Origin: JACKDW01 sp964621785
Lineage (GTDB): Bacteria > Myxococcota_A > Polyangia > Nannocystales > Nannocystaceae
DNA: 64,000 nt
Direction of reading: 5' to 3'
NCBI GenBank assembly: GCA_964621785.1
Contig: CAZUPD010000017.1
Location: forward strand, 22,536-86,535
The position numbers were made by a program, and so were the translations under genes. The notes beneath the pieces are model-generated. The model was not told the origin of the DNA and ran no database searches. It saw only the letters and a list, made by a program, of their open reading frames with translations. Within the stretch, counting starts at the first letter, position 1. Each line of letters starts with the position of its first letter. Below, piece by piece: positions 44,325-53,953 of the stretch.

Positions 44325-47300
44325 CTAGGGTCCGCGGTAGGGTGCGTACATGTACACGAGCCGCTCGGGAGACACGACACCTTCATCGAGCAGTGTCTGT
44401 TCGCCCACGGTCTTGATCGCGTCGCCTTCATCGCCTCCGAGGATCTCGCCGAGTCGATAGCGCGCCGCAGCAGCCATGGCCGTCATGTCGTTGGCATCGA
44501 ATCCGGTGATCGCCTGTCGAATCGTGGACAGGGCCAGCTCGCGATTGCCGTCGAGGTGGGCGAGGCCGGCATCGATGAGATCGGCGTAGGGAGTTGTCCA
44601 CGGGATGTTTTCGGCTCGGATCGAACTGGCTTCGCGTCGCGCAATACGTTCGACTCGTCGGCGTTTTGGTCCACCGTCGAGGCGATAGGCGATGGCAGCG
44701 GTTGCCCGCCAATACCTTCCCATCACCCGCGGAAGTTGGCCGAGAAACATAAAGGAAGTTCGGAATTGCGGCCACGCTTCCTCGGCGCGGGCCCAGGCGA
44801 AGGTTCCGTCGCCGAGGTACATGTCGGCTGCACGCGCGCCGAGAAATGCCCAACAGCGCTGGCCGATAAACGAACCGACGGGCCAACAACGGACGGCGTC
44901 TTGCAGGTCGCGGTTGGCCTGCGTGGGTTTATCTTCGATCAGCCAGGTCGCTACTTGAGGGCCTGCACGAACAGTTGTCTCTGCACATAAATTGGCCCGC
45001 TCACGCGCGTGTTGCAGGTGCTCGCGCTTGCGGGCACGCAGCTGGGAAAAGCGCCCTGTGTGGTACAGGGCCAACAACTCAAACATCTCGCGGTAGGGCC
45101 CTTCGACTTCGTTTTCCGACGCGACGGTGGCTCGCAGGTGTAGCAGTGCCTCGGCGAATTGGCCGTTGAAAAACGCGACCACCCCCTGGACAAACTCGAG
45201 GTCGTTGGGTCCGCACTGGTGCTCGTCGGCGATCAAGCGGGCGGCCTGTAGCAGACGTTGGACACGGTCGTAGGTCGATCCTCCTTGAAACGAAAGTTGG
45301 GCTGCTTCCATCGTCAAGGCGGTTGCGACTCGTTTCGGCTCTCCGACTTCGAGGCAACGGCGGACGTAAAGGCTGGCGAACATGCTAGAGCGCATCGGGT
45401 CGAGCATCGACAGACCGGCACGTGCCGCGTTGATCGTGTCGAGCTCTTCGATCTCTTCGGGCGCGAGAGTGACGGCGGCCCGGGCTTGAAAGTTGAATCC
45501 GCGGACACGTAACAACACGCGGTCCCGCAGCGTCCGCGCGATCACACCGGCACGTGTACGCGGGGTCGTAAACCCCATCTTGACCAGGACTTGATCGAGG
45601 ACCGACATCCCGTGGTGAAACTCGCCGCAGCGCAGCAATTGTTCGCCTGCTCGTCGCTGCAGGGTGAGAGCGCGTTGGGGCGACGCGGTTGCCGATGCCT
45701 CGATGAACACGCGGGCCGCCTCGTGTGCACGCCCGGCGTGGACCAGTGCCTGACCGCGAAGGACCTGCAGCGCCCGTCGGGTATCGACCTCACGAGAAGG
45801 AGTCAGCTCGATCGCCGCGGCATAGAGCTCGACAGCCCGGTTGAACGCGAGCGAGGCCATCGCCTTGGATGCGGCGTCGATCGTAAATCGGGCAGCACGC
45901 TCGCGATCTCCGGCACCGCGGAGGTGATGTGCCAACACTTCGGGTTTCACATCGCCAGTAGTTGCAAGTGCATCGGCTAGGTTCCGATGCAGGTGCCGCA
46001 GCTGATCCGGCGACAGGCGGTCGAGCACCTGTTTGCGGATTGCGTCGTGGTAGACTTCGACCGATTTTCCCCGATCGGCCGCACCCTTGCGCACGAGGTG
46101 GAGGGAACGCAGCAGCGCCAGGCCTTGCCGGGTGGTCGCCGCACTGCCGATGACGCGGGCAAGCACCGTCTGCTCGACCGGATTTCCGGCGACAGCGACC
46201 AGGTTCATCACCTGGCGGGCCGTCGCCGGCAGGTGGTCGAGGCGCTGGCGGGTGACTTCGGTCAGCGAGACCTGGCCCGCTGCCAAGGTGCTCGAAAAGT
46301 CATGTGTATCGACCCGGTGCAGCGCGGCCTCGACGTGGTGAACCAGCTCTCGCACAAACAGTGGCGAACCGTGGGATTCGCGTGCGATCAGGTCGATTTG
46401 GTCTGCCAACACCGGAGCGAGGCCGCCGCCTTCGGGGTCGTCTTCGGGGTCGATACCGGCGCGGGCGAGTGTCCTCGCCTCTTCGAGTGTCAGCGGGCCG
46501 ACCTCGATTTCGCGGACCTCCGGCATGCCCTTTTCCTGACGTAGTTGTAGGGGCAACTGTTCGAGGATCGAGCTGGTAGCGATATCTTCTGAACGGTAGC
46601 CCAACACGACGAGTACACCCGGGGCACGGGGACCGCGAAGAACTTCGATCAACAGCGATGCACTGTCCGTGTCGCCCCACTGCAGATCGTCGATAAACAA
46701 CACAAAGGGCCGCCGCGAGGACAACCTCGCCAACAGCTCACGCAACGCAGCGCGGGCGCGTCGCAACAGGGGATGCCCTTCAAGATCGAGGGGGTTGCGT
46801 TCACAGATTTCGTCGATCATCGACACCCGACGAAGCACCGGAAACAGACGCGCGAGTGCGGCGATGTCGTCCGGGAGGATCAGCGACTCGGGCTCCTCGG
46901 GTGAAAAGGGGAGAACGCGGTAGACCGACGATCGGGTCGACCCTGGGTCGATGCGAAACAGGTCCGAGTCGACGCAGCGGAACAGGCCCGAGTCTTCGGG
47001 GCGGGTCGGCTCAAGTTGCTCGAGCAACAATTCGGTCAAGGCGTCGACCAGGCTATCGAAGGCTTTGAATGCGACCGATTCGGCATCGTAGCACCGGCCG
47101 GTGATCACGACCCCACGCCCCTGCCGGTGGACATCCTCGATGAACCGCTGCATCAAGGCGGTTTTTCCCATGCCCGAACAGCCATGTAGACAGACCACCA
47201 CCGGCGACATCGGACGAACATCGAGCAGTGCACGACGCAGGCGTCGCAGATGCTCGGAGCGGCCGATCAGCGGAAATCGACGGCTGCGCGGCAGATGGGT

Positions 47301-48248
47301 GAGGATGCTCGGTGTTGGGATCGGCGTCGGTGAGCAGGCGTTGCGGGCGAGTTCTCGCAGGCGGCCAGGTTGTGGACGATCGTCGGTGTTGCGCTGCAAT
47401 AGTTGCATACACAACTCACTGAGGTCCTCGGGCACCTCCGGATCGCGCGTGGCCGGAGGTATCGGATCGCGGACACACTTGACCCGCAAGACTTCGAGGC
47501 TGTCGCCCAAAAACGGGAGCTCGCCGACCAGAGCCTCGTAGAGCATGACGCCGACGCTGTACCAATCCCCGGCCTGACCGAGTTGTCCGCCCATAGCGAG
47601 TTCGGGTGCCATGTAGGCGGGCGTACCGGCGATCGCGTCGCGGGAGTTGCTGATCGTCGTCTCGCCGTCGGTTTCGCTGACGAGCCCGAAATCGAGGATC
47701 ACAACGCGACCTTTCCGGGTGACCAACACGTTGGTCGGCTTGATGTCGCGGTGGAGTTTACCGGCGTCGTGAAGTGCCAAGATGCCCGAAAAAAGCTGGG
47801 CGAGTGCCTGTCGCAACGGCTCGTAATCGTGCGGGTCGCGGGCCATCGACCCACGGACATGGGCGAGGAAGTCGACCCCGTCGATCAACTCCATGGTCAA
47901 AAACGCTTGGTCTTCAAAAACAACCAGGTTGTGAAGCGCGACCAAGTTGGGATGCACAACATCCGCGAGCACGCGAAACTCGTTTTTGAGTCGGTACAAC
48001 GCGGCCGGTGAAAACCCGCGGAGGGCTTTGAGCGCGACCGATTCGTTGTCTCCGTCGAGCGCCTCGTACACAGTTCCCATGCCACCGTGACCGATCAAGC
48101 GCTTGATCGTGTAGCCGCCGAGTTTCGGTTCGGGCTCTTCCGTGCCGAACAAACGCGAGCGGACCGAGGCCTTGAGTTGTTGCAACTCGAGCCCTGTGCG
48201 CAGCTGCGGTGCCGCCCCGAGTTGGGTGTCGAGCGACTCCCCTGGCAT
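44325..48248 (-). CDS. Ser/Thr protein kinase fused to AAA-type ATPase and helical-repeat region (kinase-ATPase 2)
   Basis: The product has 1307 residues. Kinase: glycine loop GHGGMGTVYEA (about 53-63), VALK, HRDIKPTN (166-173), DFGLVSE (186-192), PAYMAPELA; all residues needed for catalysis are present. ATPase: Walker A GCSGMGKT (356-363) and a Walker B FVLFIDDLQWGD. A short insertion after the Walker A part (about 410-470, Ser/Pro/Glu-containing) is absent from the two paralogues. The C-terminal 700 residues are helical repeats. The region before the kinase domain is a 45-residue charged segment. Target and signal are unknown. It is divergent from the sigma-factor gene at 48563. Confidence 0.9.
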   Translation of the reverse strand: MPGESLDTQLGAAPQLRTGLELQQLKASVRSRLFGTEEPEPKLGGYTIKRLIGHGGMGTVYEALDGDNESVALKALRGFSPAALYRLKNEFRVLADVVHPNLVALHNLVVFEDQAFLTMELIDGVDFLAHVRGSMARDPHDYEPLRQALAQLFSGILALHDAGKLHRDIKPTNVLVTRKGRVVILDFGLVSETDGETTISNSRDAIAGTPAYMAPELAMGGQLGQAGDWYSVGVMLYEALVGELPFLGDSLEVLRVKCVRDPIPPATRDPEVPEDLSELCMQLLQRNTDDRPQPGRLRELARNACSPTPIPTPSILTHLPRSRRFPLIGRSEHLRRLRRALLDVRPMSPVVVCLHGCSGMGKTALMQRFIEDVHRQGRGVVITGRCYDAESVAFKAFDSLVDALTELLLEQLEPTRPEDSGLFRCVDSDLFRIDPGSTRSSVYRVLPFSPEEPESLILPDDIAALARLFPVLRRVSMIDEICERNPLDLEGHPLLRRARAALRELLARLSSRRPFVLFIDDLQWGDTDSASLLIEVLRGPRAPGVLVVLGYRSEDIATSSILEQLPLQLRQEKGMPEVREIEVGPLTLEEARTLARAGIDPEDDPEGGGLAPVLADQIDLIARESHGSPLFVRELVHHVEAALHRVDTHDFSSTLAAGQVSLTEVTRQRLDHLPATARQVMNLVAVAGNPVEQTVLARVIGSAATTRQGLALLRSLHLVRKGAADRGKSVEVYHDAIRKQVLDRLSPDQLRHLHRNLADALATTGDVKPEVLAHHLRGAGDRERAARFTIDAASKAMASLAFNRAVELYAAAIELTPSREVDTRRALQVLRGQALVHAGRAHEAARVFIEASATASPQRALTLQRRAGEQLLRCGEFHHGMSVLDQVLVKMGFTTPRTRAGVIARTLRDRVLLRVRGFNFQARAAVTLAPEEIEELDTINAARAGLSMLDPMRSSMFASLYVRRCLEVGEPKRVATALTMEAAQLSFQGGSTYDRVQRLLQAARLIADEHQCGPNDLEFVQGVVAFFNGQFAEALLHLRATVASENEVEGPYREMFELLALYHTGRFSQLRARKREHLQHARERANLCAETTVRAGPQVATWLIEDKPTQANRDLQDAVRCWPVGSFIGQRCWAFLGARAADMYLGDGTFAWARAEEAWPQFRTSFMFLGQLPRVMGRYWRATAAIAYRLDGGPKRRRVERIARREASSIRAENIPWTTPYADLIDAGLAHLDGNRELALSTIRQAITGFDANDMTAMAAAARYRLGEILGGDEGDAIKTVGEQTLLDEGVVSPERLVYMYAPYRGP

Positions 48249-48562
48249 GGCGCCATCCTAGCACGGGGGCCACAGATGGAGACCGGCAAAAAGCGTCGTG
48301 AGCCGGCCCGTAGACTGCCGGTACGACGTGTTGGAATTATCGCCAATGACGCCCGGGCCGCTTGTCGTCGGGTGATCGGCAGATGTGTTGTAGATGCACG
48401 AAACCCGAGGTGGGTCCACCCGAGATCAGCGTCATCATCGCACCTCTCCATGATTTCAACAATTTCAGTATGTTGTGATGCTACACTGCCTCCCATGTGG
48501 GTGACACAGGTGTTGTGTTTTGACCCATATCGAGCTGTTGGAGTGGTAGCATCGGGCTCGGC
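48249..48562. other. Divergent intergenic region before the sigma-factor gene
   Basis: About 314 bp. It contains a TGYANNTRCA copy (48389-48398) and an inverted repeat CAACA/TGTTG (48457-48461 and 48471-48475, 9 bp apart) about 90 bp before the sigma-factor start, a possible regulator site. No gene is recognised. Confidence 0.5.
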
Positions 48563-49195
48563 GTGACCGGAAAGTCTGAACAGGAAGATTTCGTCTTACT
48601 CGACCGCTGGCGCGAGGGTGATCGGCAGGCTGGAAACCTGTTGTTTGAGCGCCACTTTGAGTCGGTGTGCCGGTTTTTTGCCAACAAGGTCAGCGACGGC
48701 GTCGACGATCTGATCCAAAAAACGTTTCTCGGCTGCATTGAGGGGCGCGACCGCTTTCGCAAACAGGCGAGCTTCCGCACCTATCTGTTTGCGGTGGCCC
48801 ACAACGTTTTGCGGGTGCATTTTCGCGAACTCAAACGCGGTTGTGCGGTCGATTTTAACGTCGCTACCACCGACGAGCTCACGCCATCGCCCAGCACCGT
48901 GTTCGCCAGTCACGAGGAGCAGCAGCTCTTGTTGCAGAGTTTGCGGCACATCCCGTTTGAGCATCAACTCGTGCTCGAGCTGTATTACTGGGAGGACATG
49001 TCCGCGTCTGAGCTCGCCGAGGTGATCGGCTTGGCCGAAGGGACCGTTCGAAGTCGTATCCGCCGGGCCAAGGACCTGTTGCGGTCGCGGATGAAAGTTC
49101 TCGCCCGGACCCCGGCCCTGCTCAAGACCACGATCAGCGACCTCGACCACTGGGTGCGTTCGCTGCGTCAGCAACTCGGAAGCTTCAGCGCCTGA
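48563..49195 (+). CDS. ECF-type RNA polymerase sigma factor
   Basis: The product has 210 residues from a GTG. Region 2 is visible at about 25-95 (FERHFESVCRFFANKV to FRTYLFAVAHNVL), and region 4 at about 125-175 (LRHIPFEHQLVLELYYWEDMSASELAEVIG then EGTVRSRIRRAKDLL). Regions 1.1 and 3 are absent, as in ECF sigma factors. A 35-residue C-terminal extension follows region 4. No anti-sigma factor is adjacent; the next gene, 56 bp downstream, encodes a secreted metalloprotease-like protein, a possible target or partner. Confidence 0.9.
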   Translation: MTGKSEQEDFVLLDRWREGDRQAGNLLFERHFESVCRFFANKVSDGVDDLIQKTFLGCIEGRDRFRKQASFRTYLFAVAHNVLRVHFRELKRGCAVDFNVATTDELTPSPSTVFASHEEQQLLLQSLRHIPFEHQLVLELYYWEDMSASELAEVIGLAEGTVRSRIRRAKDLLRSRMKVLARTPALLKTTISDLDHWVRSLRQQLGSFSA

Positions 49196-49251
49196 ACCCG
49201 TGGTGTGGCACGCACGTTGCCACGGCGCGTCCATGTTAACATGGCCTCAGC

Positions 49252-51510
49252 ATGGGCCTGAGTCACGTGTGTACCAGTGGTTTATTGTTCCTGACCTTTG
49301 GGGCACAGCAGCCAGTGGTGCCCGCGCAGGCAGATGTACTTGCAAGCGGAATCTGGCTGCGTGCTCACTTAGATGCTCATACACAGACGGAGTTTCGCGT
49401 GCGCTACGTTCCGGCGCCCCACGGCGGGGGTGTTTGGCTCGTGCGGGAAACCTGGGCTGGACATCCGATTGCTGGCTCGCGCATGGCCCTTCGCGTCGAT
49501 GCGGTCGGCCATCTGCGCGGGGTCGTCGGGCGCTCCTATCCCCGGCACCGAACGCTTCCGCAACATCGTCGTCTCGGTCGATCCTTCGACCTCTGGTGGC
49601 CGACGGCAGACGACTTGCGACCGGTTCGAATCGAAGATCAGCCCGTCCGTGTAGGTGCCGATGGTCCCCGGGCACAACGCCACTACCGCGACATCGAAAC
49701 CGGAAAAGTTTTGGCGAGTGAGTCGCGGGTCGACGAAGTTGCTGCGCAGGTCGCCGGGTGGCGCGAGGACCCGCTGACGACACCGCAGCCCCTCGTGTTG
49801 GAACTGGTCGAACTCGACGATACTGAGCCGCTGGCGTTGGTCGACAATTTTGTCCGTGTCGTCCACTGCGAGTTTGATCCCGAGGAGGAAAAATGTGTTC
49901 CTACATCTTTTCCCACGGTCGCGCAGGGAGGAGCATTTCCGAGTGACCTGCCGCCCTTGACCGACGAGCAGGCCCATACCGATCCAAACGACCCGTGGGC
50001 AGCGGTCGCAGCCATGAACTACGCCACCCGGTTTCGCAAAAAGCTCGACGATTGGGGATGGGACGCAGACGTCTGGGATCGGGTGACCTGTGGCGAGGAG
50101 GGAATCGAGCCCGAAGACTGCCACTTGCTGCTCTACACCAATGTCGTCAACACAGAAGGCCCACTCGATGGGGCCTACTACTCGCACAACGGCACCATCT
50201 TTATGGGTCAGGCGACGGTGATCGACACATCGTACGACCTCGGGGTGTTGGTCCACGAGATCGGACACCACGTGACCAACGGCTGGGGGAAGCCCGAACC
50301 GACCGCACCCAATCTCGACGACTCTTTTTACCGCACTGATTACCAGGCGATCAACGAGGGGACCTCCGATATTTACGCCCGTTGGCTCGGCTTGACCGAT
50401 GAGATGTTTGCCTATACACGAAATGTCGGACGTCTGTACCAGGGGCCACGCACACGGACGGTCGCGATCCCGTTTCGCTGCCCGCAACATGTCGTCGGTG
50501 AATCCCATATGGAAGGTCGGATCTGGGCCTCGGCGATCGTCGAGCTCGACCGCGCGTTGATCGATGCCGGATTCGCCGACGAAGACACTTTTCCGAGTTT
50601 GTTTTTGCCAGCGATGGCCGCGATCCGCCAGATCCCGCGGGAGCAGGAAGCACAGTTTGAAACGGCCGCGGCCATCGTCGTGGACGAGGTCGGACTCACG
50701 TTGGGCGACGATGCACGGACACTTGCCGCGGAGCTACTCGACGAGCGTGGATTACTTGCATGTGAACATATTGTCGACCTTCGCAGCGAGCCCAACTTCA
50801 ATCCGCCTGCCGGTGCTGTGCCAGCGCGATTGGTCGAGGACGCCCGGTTTTTGATTCTCGACAGCTATTCGACCTCCGAGGACGATGCGTTTGTCGAGGA
50901 CAATCCGCGGGCACCGTCGGTTCACCATCAGCTCACCCTCGACCCAGATGAAAATACCCTTGTGGTTCGCTTTGTCCCCGATCGCTGGCGCTCGCGCAAA
51001 CGCGACGACGAACCGCTCGATCAAGATGGATTGCGGGTTGCGGCGCTCGTCCGTCGCGGTGCCGGTGGGCTTTCGTTTTCACTCGATCCCGAGACGCGGG
51101 TCATCGAAACCAATGCCGAGTACCAGTTTGAGTCCAACGTCGACCTCACCAGCGACGGGACTGTGCACAGTATCCGCATGACCGGCCTCGATCCGGGGGA
51201 GACCTACAGCATCGCCCTGGTCTCACTGTCCTCGATACCTCCCGGCTTTCGTCTGTTGCTCGATCACCTGCAGTGGAACACGTTGTTTCAAAACGGCGAC
51301 GAGGGCCAGACCACGAGTGAAGGTGAGGCGGGAGTCGGCACCGACGATCCAACTTCGGACCGTGAGAGCACCGGTGCGATGGCGATGGACGGAGAAGGTT
51401 GTGGATGCAAGCAAAAAAACGGGCAGCCCCGTGCTCCATGGCTTGTGGTGCTGATGCTCGCGGGATGGCGTCGGCGCGATTACTTCGCCAGTCGGCGGGC
51501 CGCGAAGTAG
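49252..51510 (+). CDS. Secreted zinc-metalloprotease-like protein with MYXO-CTERM-like tail
   Basis: The product has 752 residues. A signal peptide (about 1-27) is followed by a prodomain-like region of about 200 residues with repeated strands, as in thermolysin/fungalysin-type (M4/M36) proteins. The zinc site is VHEIGHH (His335, Glu336) with a likely third ligand in NEGTSDIYARW (Glu about 369). A beta-rich C-terminal part ends in a Thr/Ser/Glu linker, EGCGCK, a hydrophobic helix and WRRRD, a MYXO-CTERM-like anchor. It should act outside the cell or on the surface. It follows the ECF sigma gene by 56 bp. Its 3' end overlaps the permease gene by 31 bp. Confidence 0.82.
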   Translation: MGLSHVCTSGLLFLTFGAQQPVVPAQADVLASGIWLRAHLDAHTQTEFRVRYVPAPHGGGVWLVRETWAGHPIAGSRMALRVDAVGHLRGVVGRSYPRHRTLPQHRRLGRSFDLWWPTADDLRPVRIEDQPVRVGADGPRAQRHYRDIETGKVLASESRVDEVAAQVAGWREDPLTTPQPLVLELVELDDTEPLALVDNFVRVVHCEFDPEEEKCVPTSFPTVAQGGAFPSDLPPLTDEQAHTDPNDPWAAVAAMNYATRFRKKLDDWGWDADVWDRVTCGEEGIEPEDCHLLLYTNVVNTEGPLDGAYYSHNGTIFMGQATVIDTSYDLGVLVHEIGHHVTNGWGKPEPTAPNLDDSFYRTDYQAINEGTSDIYARWLGLTDEMFAYTRNVGRLYQGPRTRTVAIPFRCPQHVVGESHMEGRIWASAIVELDRALIDAGFADEDTFPSLFLPAMAAIRQIPREQEAQFETAAAIVVDEVGLTLGDDARTLAAELLDERGLLACEHIVDLRSEPNFNPPAGAVPARLVEDARFLILDSYSTSEDDAFVEDNPRAPSVHHQLTLDPDENTLVVRFVPDRWRSRKRDDEPLDQDGLRVAALVRRGAGGLSFSLDPETRVIETNAEYQFESNVDLTSDGTVHSIRMTGLDPGETYSIALVSLSSIPPGFRLLLDHLQWNTLFQNGDEGQTTSEGEAGVGTDDPTSDRESTGAMAMDGEGCGCKQKNGQPRAPWLVVLMLAGWRRRDYFASRRAAK

Positions 51511-52829
51511 ACCGGGATGCCCGAGGCGATGATCCCGAGGTTGAGTGCAAATGTACCCGGCTGATTGATGGCGTAGCTGCCCAACAGGCCCACCGAGGCG
51601 AGTAAAAATAGTGCAGGTACAACGGGATAACCCCATGTTCGGTATGCGCGTTCGCGGTCTGGTTCGCGCTTGCGCAGAACAAAAACCGCCGCCACTGCGA
51701 GTACATAAAACGGCCAGATCCCGACGACAAAGTGCTCGGCGAGTTCGGCAAAACTGCGCAGAGAGACAAACACGATGCCCAGGAACATTGACAGCGCGAT
51801 GGCGGCGGCCGGGCTGTGGTGCCGCGGATGGATCGCGGCCAATTGACCAGGAAGGAGGCGATCTTCGGCCATTGCGTAGAAGACCCGTGGTCCGGTCATC
51901 ATGGTGCCGTTGAGCGTGCCAAATGTGCTGACCATCACCGCGGCGGAGATCATCGTGACGCCGATTGGACCAAAAAGTGCAGATGCAACATCTGCGGCGA
52001 CGAGGTCCGAGCCCGGCATGCCGGCCAGGGTCACAACCCGAACGTAGACGAGGTTGGCGAGGAGGTACAGCAGCACGACCCCCGCCGTTCCGAGGATAAA
52101 CGCCCGCGGGAGTGCCCGCTGCGGATCGCGGACTTCTCCACTGACAAACCCGGCGTCCGACCATCCGTCGTAGGCCCACAAGACGGCGATCAGGGCGAGC
52201 CCAAATCCCCCAAATGTCCCCGAAGTTTCGGGCGGGGCTCCACTGCCGAGTGTGGGCGCGAACAACAGCCCGAGCACAATCAATGCCACAAGTGCGGCGA
52301 CCTTCAGCACCGTACTCAGATTTTGCAGCACCGCGCCCAGGATGATGCCGCGCATATTGATGAGGGCAACAAACGCAATCATCCCTGCCGCAGTCGCCTG
52401 GGCGACGCTGAGTTGTGGAAGCAGGCCAAATGCAGCACTCCCATCGCTGCCAAACACCCGCCAAAGATACTCGGAACTCGTGATCGAGATGGCGCCGTAG
52501 GAGGCGGGGCGCAGAATCAGTAGTTGGGCCCAGCCAAATAAAAACGCCGGCAGTTTACCGAACGCTTCGCGAATATAGATGTATGTACCACCACTTCGCG
52601 GATAACAAGCCGCCAGCTCGGCCAGGGTCAGTGCACCGGCGAGGGCGACCAGTCCGCCGACGATCCAGACCGCAAAAAAACCGACGAGATCACCAACATG
52701 GCCGGCAATCACCGCTGGGGTGCGAAAGATGCCACTGCCGATGGTCGACCCGACCAATACGGCGACGGTGCTCCACAGACCGAGTCGACGCGGCAGACGT
52801 TCTCCCCAACGGTCGGCATGTTCAGTCAT
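51480..52829 (-). CDS. APC-superfamily amino-acid permease
   Basis: The product has 449 residues from the ATG at 52829, followed by GLWSTVAVLVGSTIGSGIF, the conserved first helix of APC transporters with the GSGIF substrate motif. Twelve membrane helices can be traced. It should import an amino acid or amine by cation symport or exchange. An upstream frame to 52886 lacks support. It lies 78 bp downstream of the epimerase gene on the same strand, suggesting transport of an epimerase product or related compound (inference). The palindrome TGCACGTGCA (52872) lies in the gap. Confidence 0.87.
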   Translation of the reverse strand: MTEHADRWGERLPRRLGLWSTVAVLVGSTIGSGIFRTPAVIAGHVGDLVGFFAVWIVGGLVALAGALTLAELAACYPRSGGTYIYIREAFGKLPAFLFGWAQLLILRPASYGAISITSSEYLWRVFGSDGSAAFGLLPQLSVAQATAAGMIAFVALINMRGIILGAVLQNLSTVLKVAALVALIVLGLLFAPTLGSGAPPETSGTFGGFGLALIAVLWAYDGWSDAGFVSGEVRDPQRALPRAFILGTAGVVLLYLLANLVYVRVVTLAGMPGSDLVAADVASALFGPIGVTMISAAVMVSTFGTLNGTMMTGPRVFYAMAEDRLLPGQLAAIHPRHHSPAAAIALSMFLGIVFVSLRSFAELAEHFVVGIWPFYVLAVAAVFVLRKREPDRERAYRTWGYPVVPALFLLASVGLLGSYAINQPGTFALNLGIIASGIPVYFAARRLAK

Positions 52830-52907
52830 GGTTGATACCCGGCCGTGAAATCCATGGGAGACGACATCGTATGCACGTGCAAGCATACCACAGCAGGCAC
52901 ACCCGGC

Positions 52908-53948
52908 TCAAAGATCGAGGCCCAGTCCGAGCCCGCGGGAGACCAATGTGTCGAGCTGTGTGTATGGACAATTGTTACTCGCAGGATCCGGCGTAAATGG
53001 GTCGTTTTGGGTCAATAGATGGGCATCGAGGTCGAGGTAGTCGACCGCAGTCGCCAGGGCAGCCGCCGCACTCAGGCCGATACGGGATTCGATCATGCAG
53101 CCGAGCAGGATCTGCAAACCGCGGAGACGTGCCTGCTCGAACATCTCGAGTGCCGGCGTGATCCCGCCGCATTTCATAAGTTTGATATTGATGCCGGCTA
53201 GCCCGATGTCTGGGAGTTCGCGCAGCGATTGGGGGCCCTGGATGTCCTCGTCGAGGAAGATCGGTACAGGGCTGATTCGACACAGTTCGGCGAGTGGTCC
53301 GTCGAGCGTGGCCGATCCGATAGCGAGCGGTTGTTCGACCAGTTCGACGCCGAGGTTTGCGAGGTGCTGACACATGTGTTTGGCTTCGGCGAGGGACCAG
53401 CCGGCATTGGCGTCGACCCGCAGCCGGGTCGCCGGAGCAAGTCGCCGGATCTCTGAGGTGATCCGGCGGTCGAAGTCGGGGTCACGTCCGAGTTTGACTT
53501 TGATACACGGCGCCCCCAAATCCACCGCTTCGGCCGTTCGCTGAAGCATCGCCTCGAATGTATCGAGGGCGACGGTGAGTGACGTGTGTAGCCCCGTGGC
53601 CGGTCGGTGGCCGAGCATCATGTGCATTGGAAGCCCGTGCTGACGCGCTCTGCGGTCCCAGACCGCGATGTCGACAGCCGCTTTTGCAGCCGACGGGGCA
53701 TCGAGAGATTGAATATACAACATCGCAGTATCAGGGCCTTCGCGTGCCGCATACTCGAGATAGTTCTCGCACAAAAATGCGAGTGCTCGGCGCAGTCCAA
53801 GCGCGGTGTCGCCGAGGTAGCGCACCGGTGCCGCCTCGCCGATCCCGCCGTTGAACTCGAGCAGTACGGTCGGCAGCTCATGGACCGTGTCGCGCGAAAG
53901 CCCAAATGGATGGCGCAGGCGAAGGAGTTGCTCGACGATCTGCGGCAT
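52908..53948 (-). CDS. Dipeptide (L-Ala-D/L-Glu type) epimerase, enolase superfamily
   Basis: The product has 346 residues. The muconate-lactonizing-enzyme fold is clear: KVKLG (about 148-152) with the acid/base lysine, RVDANAGW (metal Asp), ELVEQPL (metal Glu), FLDEDI (metal Asp/Glu) and KLMKCGG (second catalytic lysine). The pattern fits L-Ala-D/L-Glu epimerases and related dipeptide epimerases, which take part in reuse of peptidoglycan peptides. It starts 5 bp after the DraG-like gene and is followed by a permease, so a three-gene operon is likely. Confidence 0.8.
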   Translation of the reverse strand: MPQIVEQLLRLRHPFGLSRDTVHELPTVLLEFNGGIGEAAPVRYLGDTALGLRRALAFLCENYLEYAAREGPDTAMLYIQSLDAPSAAKAAVDIAVWDRRARQHGLPMHMMLGHRPATGLHTSLTVALDTFEAMLQRTAEAVDLGAPCIKVKLGRDPDFDRRITSEIRRLAPATRLRVDANAGWSLAEAKHMCQHLANLGVELVEQPLAIGSATLDGPLAELCRISPVPIFLDEDIQGPQSLRELPDIGLAGINIKLMKCGGITPALEMFEQARLRGLQILLGCMIESRIGLSAAAALATAVDYLDLDAHLLTQNDPFTPDPASNNCPYTQLDTLVSRGLGLGLDL

Positions 53949-53953
53949 CGTGA

